Shown: positions 47,483 through 55,970 of the stretch, piece by piece
How positions within the stretch are numbered: position 1 is the first letter of the stretch
How the letters are laid out: every line of letters begins with the position of its first letter
NCBI GenBank assembly: GCA_003242885.1
Contig: QKMZ01000002.1
Coordinates: 461,148-525,147 of the forward strand
Source of the DNA: Candidatus Melainabacteria bacterium
Lineage (GTDB): Bacteria; Cyanobacteriota; Vampirovibrionia; Obscuribacterales; Obscuribacteraceae
Length of the DNA: 64,000 nucleotides
Reading direction: 5' to 3'
Program-made: the position numbers and the translations under genes
The notes under the pieces: generated by a model
Seen by the model: only the letters and a program-made list of their open reading frames with translations
The model's database searches: none
What the model was told of the DNA's origin: nothing

Positions 47483-49147
47483 ATGGCGTTCTCGCAAAAA
47501 CAGTTAGACGGACTTCTCTACATGGCTGGTCGCGCATTTGACAATGCCGACTATTTAGCTGCGCAGCGTCACTATGAAGACGCTTTGGACATGATGGAGC
47601 GCAATGGGCTGAGCGAGACCGAGCAGGCTCTGGCGTGTTTCAAAAACCTTGCTGCCATCTATTATTCCGACGGCAAGTTAGACAAAGCGATTACTGCCTA
47701 CAGCCGTCTGGTTGTCACATCCGAACAATTGCTCGGCGAGGGCAACCGGGATGTGATTGCCAACATGTTCATTCTGGCGAAAGTGTGCGACGGTGCGGGT
47801 GCATCAGAAGATGCCGCCAACATCTACAACCGTGTCTTGCGACTTGCAGAACAGCATTTGCCGAAAGGCGATGTTTTGATCAAACACATTCGCGAGGCTG
47901 CAGCTATCAGATCTGCTCCGCAGAAGGAATTCAAACAGAAGGTTACGGCGCTGGAATTGCCGAAGCCCGTGTTTAAAGAAACTATGGAAACGCTCGTTGG
48001 CGGCGGTGAGCCGGGCGGGCGCGAGCACTTTTTCAAAAAGAATCAGGTCGTACTTTCTACGATCGGCTCTGTTGTGGTTGTGGCAATTGCTGCCGGTTGG
48101 TTTACGTGGATGACTGCCGGAACCTCCTTCCAGCCGCCGACGGCTCCCGGCATCAATTCGGAATCATTCAAGGTTGAGGGACAAACTTTCAGAACAGCTG
48201 ACGGAAAAATCACCTTGGCTGTCGGTGAGAATTCGACTGGCGAACTCAAGACACCGTTAGAAACCTTGCAGTTCAAGTTCAAAACAATCGACTTTTCACT
48301 CGAGGGCATTCAAACTTTGATTCTTGGCGCATTCTCGCGCAAGGAGTTTTGGTTCGAGCAGACTCCGATGGGATTGGTCGGTCCTGGTGATTTCCTTGTG
48401 CACACAGATGAAGCGCCAGAGGTGAAGACAGTCGAGCAAATTCGCGCCCTTGGTGCCCACCTCGAACAAATCAACGCGAAGAATGGTTCGTTTCCGTCCA
48501 AGCTCGAAAAGTGGACTGGAGATCCCGCTGTGAAGCTGATTAATGCGGCGACGAAGCAGGACATGATTCCTACATATCAGATCTTCTCGAAGTATCAAAT
48601 CGTATTTGATGGAGTATCTAACGTTGAAGATTTCAAAAAGTCTCTGGCTTTAGGCGAACACTGGAATAATGAACCGGAAGCCGGACCTGGCAGCATAAAC
48701 GCTTTTGCTATTGTCACTGATAAGAAGGTCGACGACGAGTCCTATCGTGTTTCGCATGTGTTCATGCAAGGTTTTGACAGAAACGGAAAAGTTATTCCAT
48801 CTGCTATTCCTGGTGTGAGCTACTACTATTTGGCAGTTCCAGCCAACCATGAAGAGGGTGGTGATGGCGCTGGAGATGCATACTACAAGAAGTTGGTCGC
48901 GTCTTTGAAAGGTGCCAACATCTATGTTGTAAGAGAAGCGTCGATGCTTTTCGGCTTGCTGCCACTCAAGTACACCATGCCTATCATCTTTGGCTTCCTC
49001 ACAGGGATGTCGCTAATTCTATGGGCGCTTGTCGATGCTGCAAAACGTTTGGAAAATCGAAAGATGCTGCCTACATTGTTTGAAGTGATGACAGCAATCT
49101 TCTTGCTCATTTGGCTCGCTTGGTTTGTCAATCGCGCGATACCCTAG
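47483..49147 (+). CDS. TPR protein with three membrane helices
   Basis: 554 residues. N-terminal TPR helices (NADYLAAQRHYEDALDMMER, KLDKAITAYSRLVVTSEQLL) span about 1-150. A first helix at about 190-212 (LSTIGSVVVVAIAAGWFTWM) leads to an extracytoplasmic domain with SLALGEHWNNEPEAGPGSIN, matching the GNLWANEPPFLPGSV motif of its paralog at 28809. Two further helices (PIIFGFLTGMSLILWALVDA and LFEVMTAIFLLIWLAWFVN) end the protein; the paralog lacks these. It may be a companion of the divergent kinase at 45460, which is inferred from the repeated arrangement. Confidence 0.75.
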   Translation: MAFSQKQLDGLLYMAGRAFDNADYLAAQRHYEDALDMMERNGLSETEQALACFKNLAAIYYSDGKLDKAITAYSRLVVTSEQLLGEGNRDVIANMFILAKVCDGAGASEDAANIYNRVLRLAEQHLPKGDVLIKHIREAAAIRSAPQKEFKQKVTALELPKPVFKETMETLVGGGEPGGREHFFKKNQVVLSTIGSVVVVAIAAGWFTWMTAGTSFQPPTAPGINSESFKVEGQTFRTADGKITLAVGENSTGELKTPLETLQFKFKTIDFSLEGIQTLILGAFSRKEFWFEQTPMGLVGPGDFLVHTDEAPEVKTVEQIRALGAHLEQINAKNGSFPSKLEKWTGDPAVKLINAATKQDMIPTYQIFSKYQIVFDGVSNVEDFKKSLALGEHWNNEPEAGPGSINAFAIVTDKKVDDESYRVSHVFMQGFDRNGKVIPSAIPGVSYYYLAVPANHEEGGDGAGDAYYKKLVASLKGANIYVVREASMLFGLLPLKYTMPIIFGFLTGMSLILWALVDAAKRLENRKMLPTLFEVMTAIFLLIWLAWFVNRAIP

Positions 49148-49164
49148 GAGGCGCCGCATTTTAG

Positions 49165-49788
49165 ATGCCGGACCTTGATGGCAGCGAATCTTCCAATTCT
49201 TCCAACTCTGCTAACAGTTTCTACCAGAAGCTGCATAGCCACCAACCTGCAGATGAGCGCGATCGCTGGCGACGTGCTCTCTATTTTTCAACAGCGGTCG
49301 GAATTCGTTGTTTGGACTTATTGTCCGACTATATGCGCTACTGCCTTCGTCCCAATCGAATGGGAGAGTCGCCTGATTATCCTGTGACGGAAAATTCGTC
49401 AGAGATTCACCACGAGGCTGTGAAAGAACTGCTGGGACTGAGCATCTGGCTAACGATGGTCGATCAGTTAGAGGGCGAAGTGCCTTACTGGTTGCGAGAG
49501 TTTTTCATCGATTGCTGGTCGGCTGCGGACAAACTGTATCCAGATCCATCTAGCCAAGAAATCATGACGCTTTATGAAAACCAGCTTGGTGTGGATAAAG
49601 TCTGCGAAGCTGTATCTTCTCGCTTGTGCTACAAACTGGAGTTGGAAGACACCAAGGGTGATGCCTGCATAAAACTTGGCGAAATGCTGCGCGATAATGG
49701 AAAGACGCGTGCTGACCTGCTGTTTTATGCTCTGTCTGCGGACCATGAAGCGCTCGATAAATCAATCGACCAACTGAAAGACTACTAA
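49165..49788 (+). CDS. Hypothetical soluble protein
   Basis: 207 residues, no signal peptide. A Ser/Asn-rich start (GSESSNSSNSANSFYQ) precedes an all-helical acidic protein with aromatic segments such as LGLSIWLTMVDQLEGEVPYW. No family is recognised. It begins 17 bases after the TPR membrane protein with GGAGG upstream, so it is very likely co-expressed and may be a partner. Its 3' end overlaps the convergent esterase gene by four bases. Confidence 0.65.
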   Translation: MPDLDGSESSNSSNSANSFYQKLHSHQPADERDRWRRALYFSTAVGIRCLDLLSDYMRYCLRPNRMGESPDYPVTENSSEIHHEAVKELLGLSIWLTMVDQLEGEVPYWLREFFIDCWSAADKLYPDPSSQEIMTLYENQLGVDKVCEAVSSRLCYKLELEDTKGDACIKLGEMLRDNGKTRADLLFYALSADHEALDKSIDQLKDY

Positions 49789-51065
49789 GCATTGCGCGTG
49801 TCGCGCACTCGTGCGATGAGCTCTTTTTTGTTGTGTCGATTGAGAAAGTTCCAGACCGCATCAGTTGCATTGAATTTTGACGCCGGAGTCGAGCTGTTGA
49901 ACGCCCCTGGCCAATCGTGGTTGCCATCTTTGATGTTGTAGAAGGTGACTTCTCTGCCGCTTTCAGTGTCAACGGCGCTATAGGTTTGAATCGGTTCGCC
50001 AGATGATTTGGTGAGCGTCGGCTTCAAATCATTTGCATTAGCCCAAACTTCAAATGCTTTCTCGGCAGAAATGACGCGTGGCGCCACGCACAAGTCCAAG
50101 AGTTCGCCGCCCGATGCAGGAATAACATCGTCGCTGCTGCCGTGAATCAGCAGGGCGTTCATATCACCTTGCGGTTTGTCTTGCTTTCTCAACATGCCGC
50201 CGCTAACACTGGCGACTGCTGCGACTCTGTCGTTGAGCTTAGCAGCGGCTTCCTGAGCCATCATACCGCCGTTGGAGAAACCGACCAGGTAGATGCGGTT
50301 TTGGTCTATGTTGACTTTGTTGGGTATCACGTCTGTGAGCTGTCTGATGAAATCCACATCGTCAGAGCGGTATAGGTGATCCTTGCCGACATTCCACCAG
50401 CGCAAGCGATCGCCGACCCAGCCAGTTGCGTTGGGAAAAACAGCTATAAATCCTTCTTGGTCTGCCTTTTTCTTGAACTCGGAAGTCTGCGCAATCTCGT
50501 CTTTGTCTTGCATAAAGCCGTGCATCATCACGACCATTGGCATCGGTTTGCTGGCATCGTAGTTTGGCGGAATGTGCACCGTAACGTCACGCTTGCGTCC
50601 TTGAAGTTCTAGTGTGTAAGTCGCGTCGCCCTTAGCATCAGTGATTTTTTCGCTGAATGCATGCATGTTTTCAACATACTTATTTATGTCTTTTAGCGAG
50701 ACGCCGTTGTTTTCGAAGAACCATTCATCATTCGATGATTGCATCAACGACTTGTAGCGTTCGCTCAAGAAATTCGCGAACATATGAGGATCGGCTCCGT
50801 CAACCTTGTGCGGCGTTTTGTCCGCTTTTGCTATTTCTTTCTTGTCGATGAAGCCGTCGCCGTTAATATCGAAGTGTCCGAAAAGCTCGGCAATTTTTTC
50901 GCGCTCGTTGCCCGCTGCTGCCTCGCTTAGAAAGCGACTGTTGTCCTTATGGCTGGACGGCGATGTGAGGCGAAACTCTTGAAGGCTGTCGCCTTCTGTG
51001 CGTTGATCGCCATGCTGCAATGCTGCCGCATCGGCAGTTTTGTACTGTCTTTCGACTGTCGCCAT
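49785..51065 (-). CDS. EF-hand plus PHB-depolymerase/feruloyl-esterase-type hydrolase
   Basis: 426 residues, with no clear signal peptide. Residues 66-77 form a canonical EF-hand loop, FDINGDGFIDKKE (D66, N68, D70, D74, E77). From about 160 an alpha/beta hydrolase of the LpqC/PHB-depolymerase group follows: GRKRDVTVHIPPNYDASKPM, VVMMHGFMQDKDE (oxyanion), NRIYLVGFSNGGMMAQEAAA (nucleophile Ser), LLIHGSSDDVIPASGG (Asp) and IKDGNHDWPGAF (His). It could cleave esters of polyhydroxyalkanoate or plant phenolics; a calcium-sensing N-terminus on such an enzyme is unusual. The N-terminal Gln/His/Ser-rich 50 residues look disordered. Confidence 0.82.
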   Translation of the reverse strand: MATVERQYKTADAAALQHGDQRTEGDSLQEFRLTSPSSHKDNSRFLSEAAAGNEREKIAELFGHFDINGDGFIDKKEIAKADKTPHKVDGADPHMFANFLSERYKSLMQSSNDEWFFENNGVSLKDINKYVENMHAFSEKITDAKGDATYTLELQGRKRDVTVHIPPNYDASKPMPMVVMMHGFMQDKDEIAQTSEFKKKADQEGFIAVFPNATGWVGDRLRWWNVGKDHLYRSDDVDFIRQLTDVIPNKVNIDQNRIYLVGFSNGGMMAQEAAAKLNDRVAAVASVSGGMLRKQDKPQGDMNALLIHGSSDDVIPASGGELLDLCVAPRVISAEKAFEVWANANDLKPTLTKSSGEPIQTYSAVDTESGREVTFYNIKDGNHDWPGAFNSSTPASKFNATDAVWNFLNRHNKKELIARVRDTRNA

Positions 51066-51152
51066 ATTAAGGTACTATGACCGCGTTTTGGAGGATGAAC
51101 GGGTATATACATGTTCCCTCCAAATTGGACAGCCGTAATCAGGGCAAATGAC

Positions 51153-51594
51153 TTAGGCGGCGTCTTCTTTTTTAGCAGGCATTATCTTACTGACTTTGTG
51201 TCTTACAATTGCAAGCAAACTTTCGCCGAGGAAGGCTTCCAGAAGGTCTTTCACGAGCTTTAGATCGACGCCCGCCGGATAGAAGTAGAAGTAATTCGGC
51301 TCCCAGTAGCTGGGCTTAAATTTGGATTTGAAAAACTCCAAAGCTTGGAAATGATAGAGCCATGACAGATGGCTGTATGCGAGTCGCAGAATGCGATTGA
51401 GCTAGGACAAGCTGCGACGTTTCTACATATGGAATGTAGCCTTCCACGCCGGGTAAGGTGAAGTGCTCCACGTTTGGGTAGAGGCTGAGGAAAGAGTGAG
51501 TGTTTAAGCCCCACTGCTGAAGACATTCATAATTCTCTAAAAACACCGATGGCATAAGAGTTTGCTCTCGAAGACCGGCGAGTCTTTTCTGCAC
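51153..51594 (-). pseudogene. Broken DUF2156 / phosphatidylglycerol-lysyltransferase-like gene
   Basis: Two minus-strand frames together resemble the acyltransferase-like DUF2156 family. The upstream part (to 51316) has NTHSFLSLYPNVEHFTLPGV and EGYIPYVETSQ. The downstream part, in another frame (to 51153), has LEFFKSKFKPSYWEPNYFYF, a family-typical C-terminus, ending in KKEDAA. The join falls near 51350-51400 and the frame changes there. The central ~150 residues expected between these motifs are also missing. So the gene has both an internal deletion and a frameshift and is probably dead. Family assignment rests on recalled motif order. Confidence 0.55.
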
Positions 51595-52060
51595 TCACTG
51601 TGGCACTGGATGTGGTGCTAATGGACAGGTTAATCTTGAGTTGTGATCAAAACGTGATGAAAAGCTGGTCTGCGTCTGTGAGTATTGCAACCTGGATGAC
51701 ACTGCCGGTATCCCGAAAGTTCCTCGGGGTGCTGGAAAGCAGCTGGTTGTGCGGCTATGGCTATGGCAAACATTTATAGAAACTTGATTCGACCTTGATG
51801 AGGGCTTGATGGTGGCTGGACGAGAACTCGGTAAGCCTTGAGGAAAACCCGGTTTGGGTTTGGCTGGAACTTGATGAGGGGCTTTCGCGAAAAATATTGG
51901 ATTAATTCAGAGGATTTCGTAATTCCCGCATTCAAAAGTCACGAAATTTCAACAAACTTTCTATTAAATAGGCGCATGGCGAGATCGAACCACCCCGGGC
52001 GACCGGGCTCACACGATTTTAAGGCGGTAAAAATTGGGAATCTCCTCAACTGAAAATTTC
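51595..52060. other. Unassigned stretch downstream of the broken gene
   Basis: No gene is supported. The unit CTTGATGAGGG occurs twice about 80 bases apart (near 51795 and 51873), and there is a short AACCCGGTTTGGGTT inverted repeat (about 51846-51860). The rest shows nothing I can interpret. Confidence 0.4.
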
Positions 52061-52510
52061 ATGGCCACCGTGGACAGCGATGGCAGCATTCGGTATGTCT
52101 ACCGGAATTCCATATGCGAATACACCGGTGGAAACATTCAGACCCGGCTAGCAGACGGGTCACTCGTAATTTCGAACTCGCAGGGGCAAGCTCTGAGTTT
52201 TGAATCGAAGGACGGCATGAAGCTCTTATACGAGTATCAGGGCACTCCGGCGAAGCTGGCGTGTGTGTACCTGCCTGATGACACGCGACTGTGTACAGAC
52301 CGAGATCTCCATTGGTGTCACGTCAACAATGCCGGAACGATTCTTCGCGACATTGATGGCGAGCCATTTGTGGCACCGGATGGGAAACTCTGGTTGCGCG
52401 GAAAAGACGGGATCTTTCGAATATTTCCAATCGACATCGCTTTGGCTGTTCCAAAGCCGACGCCTCGAACGCAGCTGTTTAGTCCAGTTCCGACCGGCGT
52501 TAGAGTTTAG
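52061..52510 (+). CDS. Hypothetical YD-like beta-rich protein
   Basis: 149 residues from ATG 52061; a TTG at 52034 would add nine. No signal peptide. A run of short strands with turns (VDSDGSIRYVYRNSICEYTG, then LADGSLVISNSQGQALSFES, GMKLLYEYQGTPAKLACVYL) recalls YD/RHS repeats, like the protein at 18481. The C-terminus (PKPTPRTQLFSPVPTGVRV) is Pro-rich. No ribosome site is obvious. Function unknown. Confidence 0.5.
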   Translation: MATVDSDGSIRYVYRNSICEYTGGNIQTRLADGSLVISNSQGQALSFESKDGMKLLYEYQGTPAKLACVYLPDDTRLCTDRDLHWCHVNNAGTILRDIDGEPFVAPDGKLWLRGKDGIFRIFPIDIALAVPKPTPRTQLFSPVPTGVRV

Positions 52511-52534
52511 AAGACCGAATGTTAGGACTAGTCG

Positions 52535-52583
52535 GAGCGAATTTAGAGCGAATTTAGAGTGAATTAGAGCGATTTTAGAGCGA
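52535..52583. repeat. Imperfect tandem repeat of GAGCGAATTTA
   Basis: About four degenerate units of 12-13 bases (GAGCGAATTTA, GAGCGAATTTA, GAGTGAATTA, GAGCGATTTTA) just after the gene ending at 52510. Confidence 0.65.
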
Positions 52584-52633
52584 AAGTTAGTCCAACGACA
52601 GCCCGCACCCTCTGCGAAAATCAATTCCCAAGG

Positions 52634-52662
52634 CACTCCGAAAAAATTGCTTTTTCGGAGTG
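52634..52662. terminator. Perfect 12-bp hairpin with A/T tracts, probably a bidirectional terminator
   Basis: CACTCCGAAAAA (52634-52645), loop ATTGC with an extra A, TTTTTCGGAGTG (52651-52662). The A-run and T-run are inside the stem, a form that can end transcription from either side. Confidence 0.55.
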
Positions 52663-53310
52663 AGTGGAAGGCTTGAAAACCAGTCGCCCCTGGGCGTTTC
52701 CAATTTTGTCGCCGTTTTTTTATTTTGTTTGCTGAAAAGCATGATCGTTGCGCTGCCTGCGTTTTGGGGCTTTTCACCTACTTCGAAATCTCGTTTTTTT
52801 TCGGAGTGGGTGGAAAGTTCTCAATTGAGACCTCCACTCGCGCCGACTAATCTTTTAAAAAAGTCGAAGAGCGGCGTTGGCTCACCGATTCCAACTCCGC
52901 CCTGCGATGTTTTTTTCTTCCCAGAATTCCGACCAGAGGAGAGAGAGTTTGGTCGGTCTTTGCACTTCCAATATTAGTGAGAAGATGTTTCAGAAATGTG
53001 GCTATGTTCTTCAGTCGATTTCTTTTAGAAGAGTGAAAACTCTGCTTTGCGAACGCAAGAGAAACGCCGGGCGCTTTCACCGAAATGAAAACGCCCGAGC
53101 AAAGGTGCTCCGTCACCAATTTCTTGGCGGCGGCAATGAAGATCTCGACGTCGCGTCAAGATACCAGAGTTGGCTATTTTGCACACATTTTGCTTTTCGC
53201 GCCTGTAGTTCAGATGCGCATTGCGCTGCAAACGCGTGGAGGTTTCGCGTTTTCAAAGTGTGCTCAATCAGCACCGCTTCTAGTTTTTAGTTACCTGTTG
53301 ATTCCGATAT

Positions 53311-53520
53311 CTAGCCTTCGGAAGCTGAGCACTTACTACGGAAGAACTTAAAGGCTTCGTAGAGTCCGCCCAATCCGACCATACCGTACACGACTTTGGT
53401 CATGGTGGTGCCGTCGCCCAGTAGCGCTGTTACTACGTTGTAGTTGAACATCCCTACTAAGCCCCAGTTGATTCCACCGATGAGCAAAAGAACAAATGCA
53501 ATTAGCTCGAGATTCTTCAT
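53311..53520 (-). CDS. DUF378 small membrane protein
   Basis: 69 residues from ATG 53520 (AAGGTG upstream); longer frames to 53583 are not supported. ELIAFVLLLIGGINWGLVGM is the hallmark first helix of the DUF378/YuzA family (GGINWGLVG), followed by FNYNVVTALLG and a second helix VVYGMVGLGGLYEAFKFF. A two-helix inner-membrane protein of unknown function. It ends with RSKCSASEG. It stands alone. Confidence 0.85.
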   Translation of the reverse strand: MKNLELIAFVLLLIGGINWGLVGMFNYNVVTALLGDGTTMTKVVYGMVGLGGLYEAFKFFRSKCSASEG

Positions 53521-54003
53521 TGTTATCACCTTAAGCATCAAATCCGCAAAGCCCGAAACACACACTGTTGAGCTGATTTGCATGCTTACGTACTAGTCTA
53601 GTAGCAAAACCATCAGGATGTCAAGAAGGGCGGCCCTAGAAATCGCTGACTCTGTGCGGAATAGGGCGATGCAGTACCGGGTATGATGGCACGTGAGATT
53701 TTGATGTGATTCTTTCTAATCCCTCTTAGCTACGTGGTTTTGCAGATTCTGTCTCTTCTTTTTTGCTCGTTTTTATTCGTTTGGATGAACATATACCCTG
53801 CGCAGTTGGAGGTTTTAGGCGCTGCAAAAACATTTTCGAGAGCGACGTGAGGCAAAATTGCCTTTTTAAGGAAGCTGCAAATCTCCATCTCTATCAGCCA
53901 TACCTAATTACTATCCCCGCTCGGATAAAACTGTTGAGCAATCAACTCACCTGGCTCTAACCGGCGCGTAACGTAGCCATGGTGTTATGATCCGTGCCCA
54001 GAT
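53521..54003. other. Divergent intergenic region
   Basis: It lies between DUF378 (minus) and the DUF255 protein (plus). A 65-codon frame at 53763-53960 has no support. No repeat or riboswitch is seen. Confidence 0.4.
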
Positions 54004-55953
54004 ATGAGCTTGAAAGTCATGACAAATCGTTCCAAAACCTTCTTGTGCGCGCTTAGTATTTCTGTGATGGCTGTGGGTGTTTCCTCTGCCAGTCAGCCGT
54101 GTTCAGCTGCAAAGCCCTCGCGGACCGCGACTACAAAACAATCTGATGCGGTGACAACAATTCCTTCAGAGGCTGCGACAGCTAAGTCCTCGAATTCATC
54201 TGCAAAAGCTACAGAGAAGGCTGCTCATGGGCCTTCGCTCGTTCGTTGGAATGATTGGAGCGACGATATATTCGCGCGAGCAAAGAAGGAAGGCAAATTG
54301 GTTTTGCTAGATCTGGAAGCTGTTTGGTGCCACTGGTGCCATGTCATGGACGAAAAAACGTACGCTGATCCAAGCGTCGCCAAGTTGATGGACAAGAACA
54401 TCATCGCCGTGAAAGTCGACCAGGACTCGCGTCCCGATTTGTCCAATAAATATGAGAAGTACGGTTGGCCCGCGACCATTATTTTCAATTCCGACGGAAA
54501 GGAGCTGGCAAAGCGCTCCGGCTACATGGACTCCGATGAGTTCAAGAAGCTTGTGAAACAGCTGGCCGCCAATCCGGATAAACCAGAGCCGGAAGCGATC
54601 GATGCAAAAGTAACCTATTCGTCCAACAATGTTTTGACTGCAGAACAGCGGAAGGACCTGAATTTCAAGCATGTTGACGGTTACGACGGCGAGTTTGGTG
54701 GCTGGGGCATAGGAGGTCACAAGTTTCTCGACTGGAACAGCGTTGAGTATTCCTTGCAATTGGCAAAGGAGGGTGACAAAGATGCTCTCGAGCGTGTCAA
54801 GAAAACGCTCGAAGCGCATCACAAGCTTCTCGATCCCGTTTTTGGCGGAGTGTATCAGTACTCGACGAATGGTGATTGGGATCATCCCCACTTTGAGAAA
54901 ATCATGGAAACACAGGCGGAGTGCCTGCGTTTATATTCTGTCGCCGGAATGGTACTCAAAGATCAGAAGTACATCGACAGTGCTAAAGCGATCGATAGTT
55001 ATCTGAAGAATTTCATGACGAGCCCTGAAGGCGCGTTTTACACGAGCCAAGATGCTGACCTGAAACCAGGCCAACACTCTGCCGAGTATTTCGCACTTAA
55101 TGACAAAGAGCGCAGAGCAAAAGGCATTCCGCGCATCGATAAGCACGTTTATGCCCGTGAAAACGGATGGGCGATCAATGCTATTGCCCACCTCTACATG
55201 GCAACAGGTGACTCTGAATACTTGAAGGAAGCGCAGAAGGCGGCTCAATGGATTATCGCCAATCGCTCAATTGATGGTGGCGGTTTCCGTCACGATGAAA
55301 CAGACAAAGGCGGCCCATATCTTGGAGACACGCTCTCCATGGGGCGTGCCTTTCTGTCTCTCTACATGGCGACTGGCGACCAGCAATGGTTGAAACGGTC
55401 ATCGCAGGCCGCGGATTTTATTTCTCAGCACTTCGAGAACAAGGAGGCGGGCGGAAAACTATCGGCCGGTTTCCTCACCGCTGAAGCGAAACCGAACGCG
55501 ATAGCAGCGCCCGAACCGCTGTTGGAAGAGAATCAGTCCATCTGTCGATTTGCCAATTTGCTCAGTCAATACACCGGTGAAGCAAAATACAAAGCGATGT
55601 CTGAATCGGCTATGCGCTATCTGTCGACTCCTGAGATTGTCGCCAAGCGCCGGATTCTCGTAGCCGGAACCCTAATCGCCGATCACGAAATGGCCCATTC
55701 GCCCGCGCATATCACAGTTGTCGGCAAGAAATCCGACCCGCAAGCGAAAGAGCTTTTCCTTGCGGCGATTGGCTCACCGCTTATCTATCGTCGTATAGAC
55801 TGGCTTGATAAGAGTGAAGGAAACCTCCCCAATTTGGATGTTGAGTTTCCCGATCTCGGCAAAGCAGCAGCATTTTTGTGTGCTGGAAATCGTTGTTCGT
55901 CGCCGGCATATCAACCGGAGGATCTAGTAAAGCTGGTGGATAGGGTTAAATGA
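54004..55953 (+). CDS. Secreted DUF255 (YyaL-like) thioredoxin-domain protein
   Basis: 649 residues. A signal peptide (FLCALSISVMAVGVSSAS) precedes a Ser/Thr/Ala-rich linker to about 76. The thioredoxin-like domain carries C109-H-W-C112 in LLDLEAVWCHWCHVMDEKTY, followed by NIIAVKVDQDSRPDLSNKYE and the cis-Pro region YGWPATIIF. The remainder (about 220-640) is a six-hairpin (alpha/alpha toroid) domain: GGWGIGGHKFLDWNSVEYSL, DPVFGGVYQYSTNGDWDHPH, FYTSQDADL. In the family this domain pair is conserved but the reaction is not known. The C-terminal FLCAGNRCSSPAYQPEDLVK is typical. DUF547 follows after 17 bases. Confidence 0.88.
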   Translation: MSLKVMTNRSKTFLCALSISVMAVGVSSASQPCSAAKPSRTATTKQSDAVTTIPSEAATAKSSNSSAKATEKAAHGPSLVRWNDWSDDIFARAKKEGKLVLLDLEAVWCHWCHVMDEKTYADPSVAKLMDKNIIAVKVDQDSRPDLSNKYEKYGWPATIIFNSDGKELAKRSGYMDSDEFKKLVKQLAANPDKPEPEAIDAKVTYSSNNVLTAEQRKDLNFKHVDGYDGEFGGWGIGGHKFLDWNSVEYSLQLAKEGDKDALERVKKTLEAHHKLLDPVFGGVYQYSTNGDWDHPHFEKIMETQAECLRLYSVAGMVLKDQKYIDSAKAIDSYLKNFMTSPEGAFYTSQDADLKPGQHSAEYFALNDKERRAKGIPRIDKHVYARENGWAINAIAHLYMATGDSEYLKEAQKAAQWIIANRSIDGGGFRHDETDKGGPYLGDTLSMGRAFLSLYMATGDQQWLKRSSQAADFISQHFENKEAGGKLSAGFLTAEAKPNAIAAPEPLLEENQSICRFANLLSQYTGEAKYKAMSESAMRYLSTPEIVAKRRILVAGTLIADHEMAHSPAHITVVGKKSDPQAKELFLAAIGSPLIYRRIDWLDKSEGNLPNLDVEFPDLGKAAAFLCAGNRCSSPAYQPEDLVKLVDRVK

Positions 55954-55970
55954 GTGATTGCGGGGTGTAA

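Larger units (their letters stand above)
52511..53310. other. Gene-poor stretch with AT-rich repeats and a long hairpin
   Basis: Only overlapping chance frames. The repeats (52535-52583) and hairpin (52634-52662) are listed separately. A second TTTTTTTCGGAGTGGGTGGAA (about 52795-52816) copies the 3' arm and flank of that hairpin. Nothing else is supported. Confidence 0.45.
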
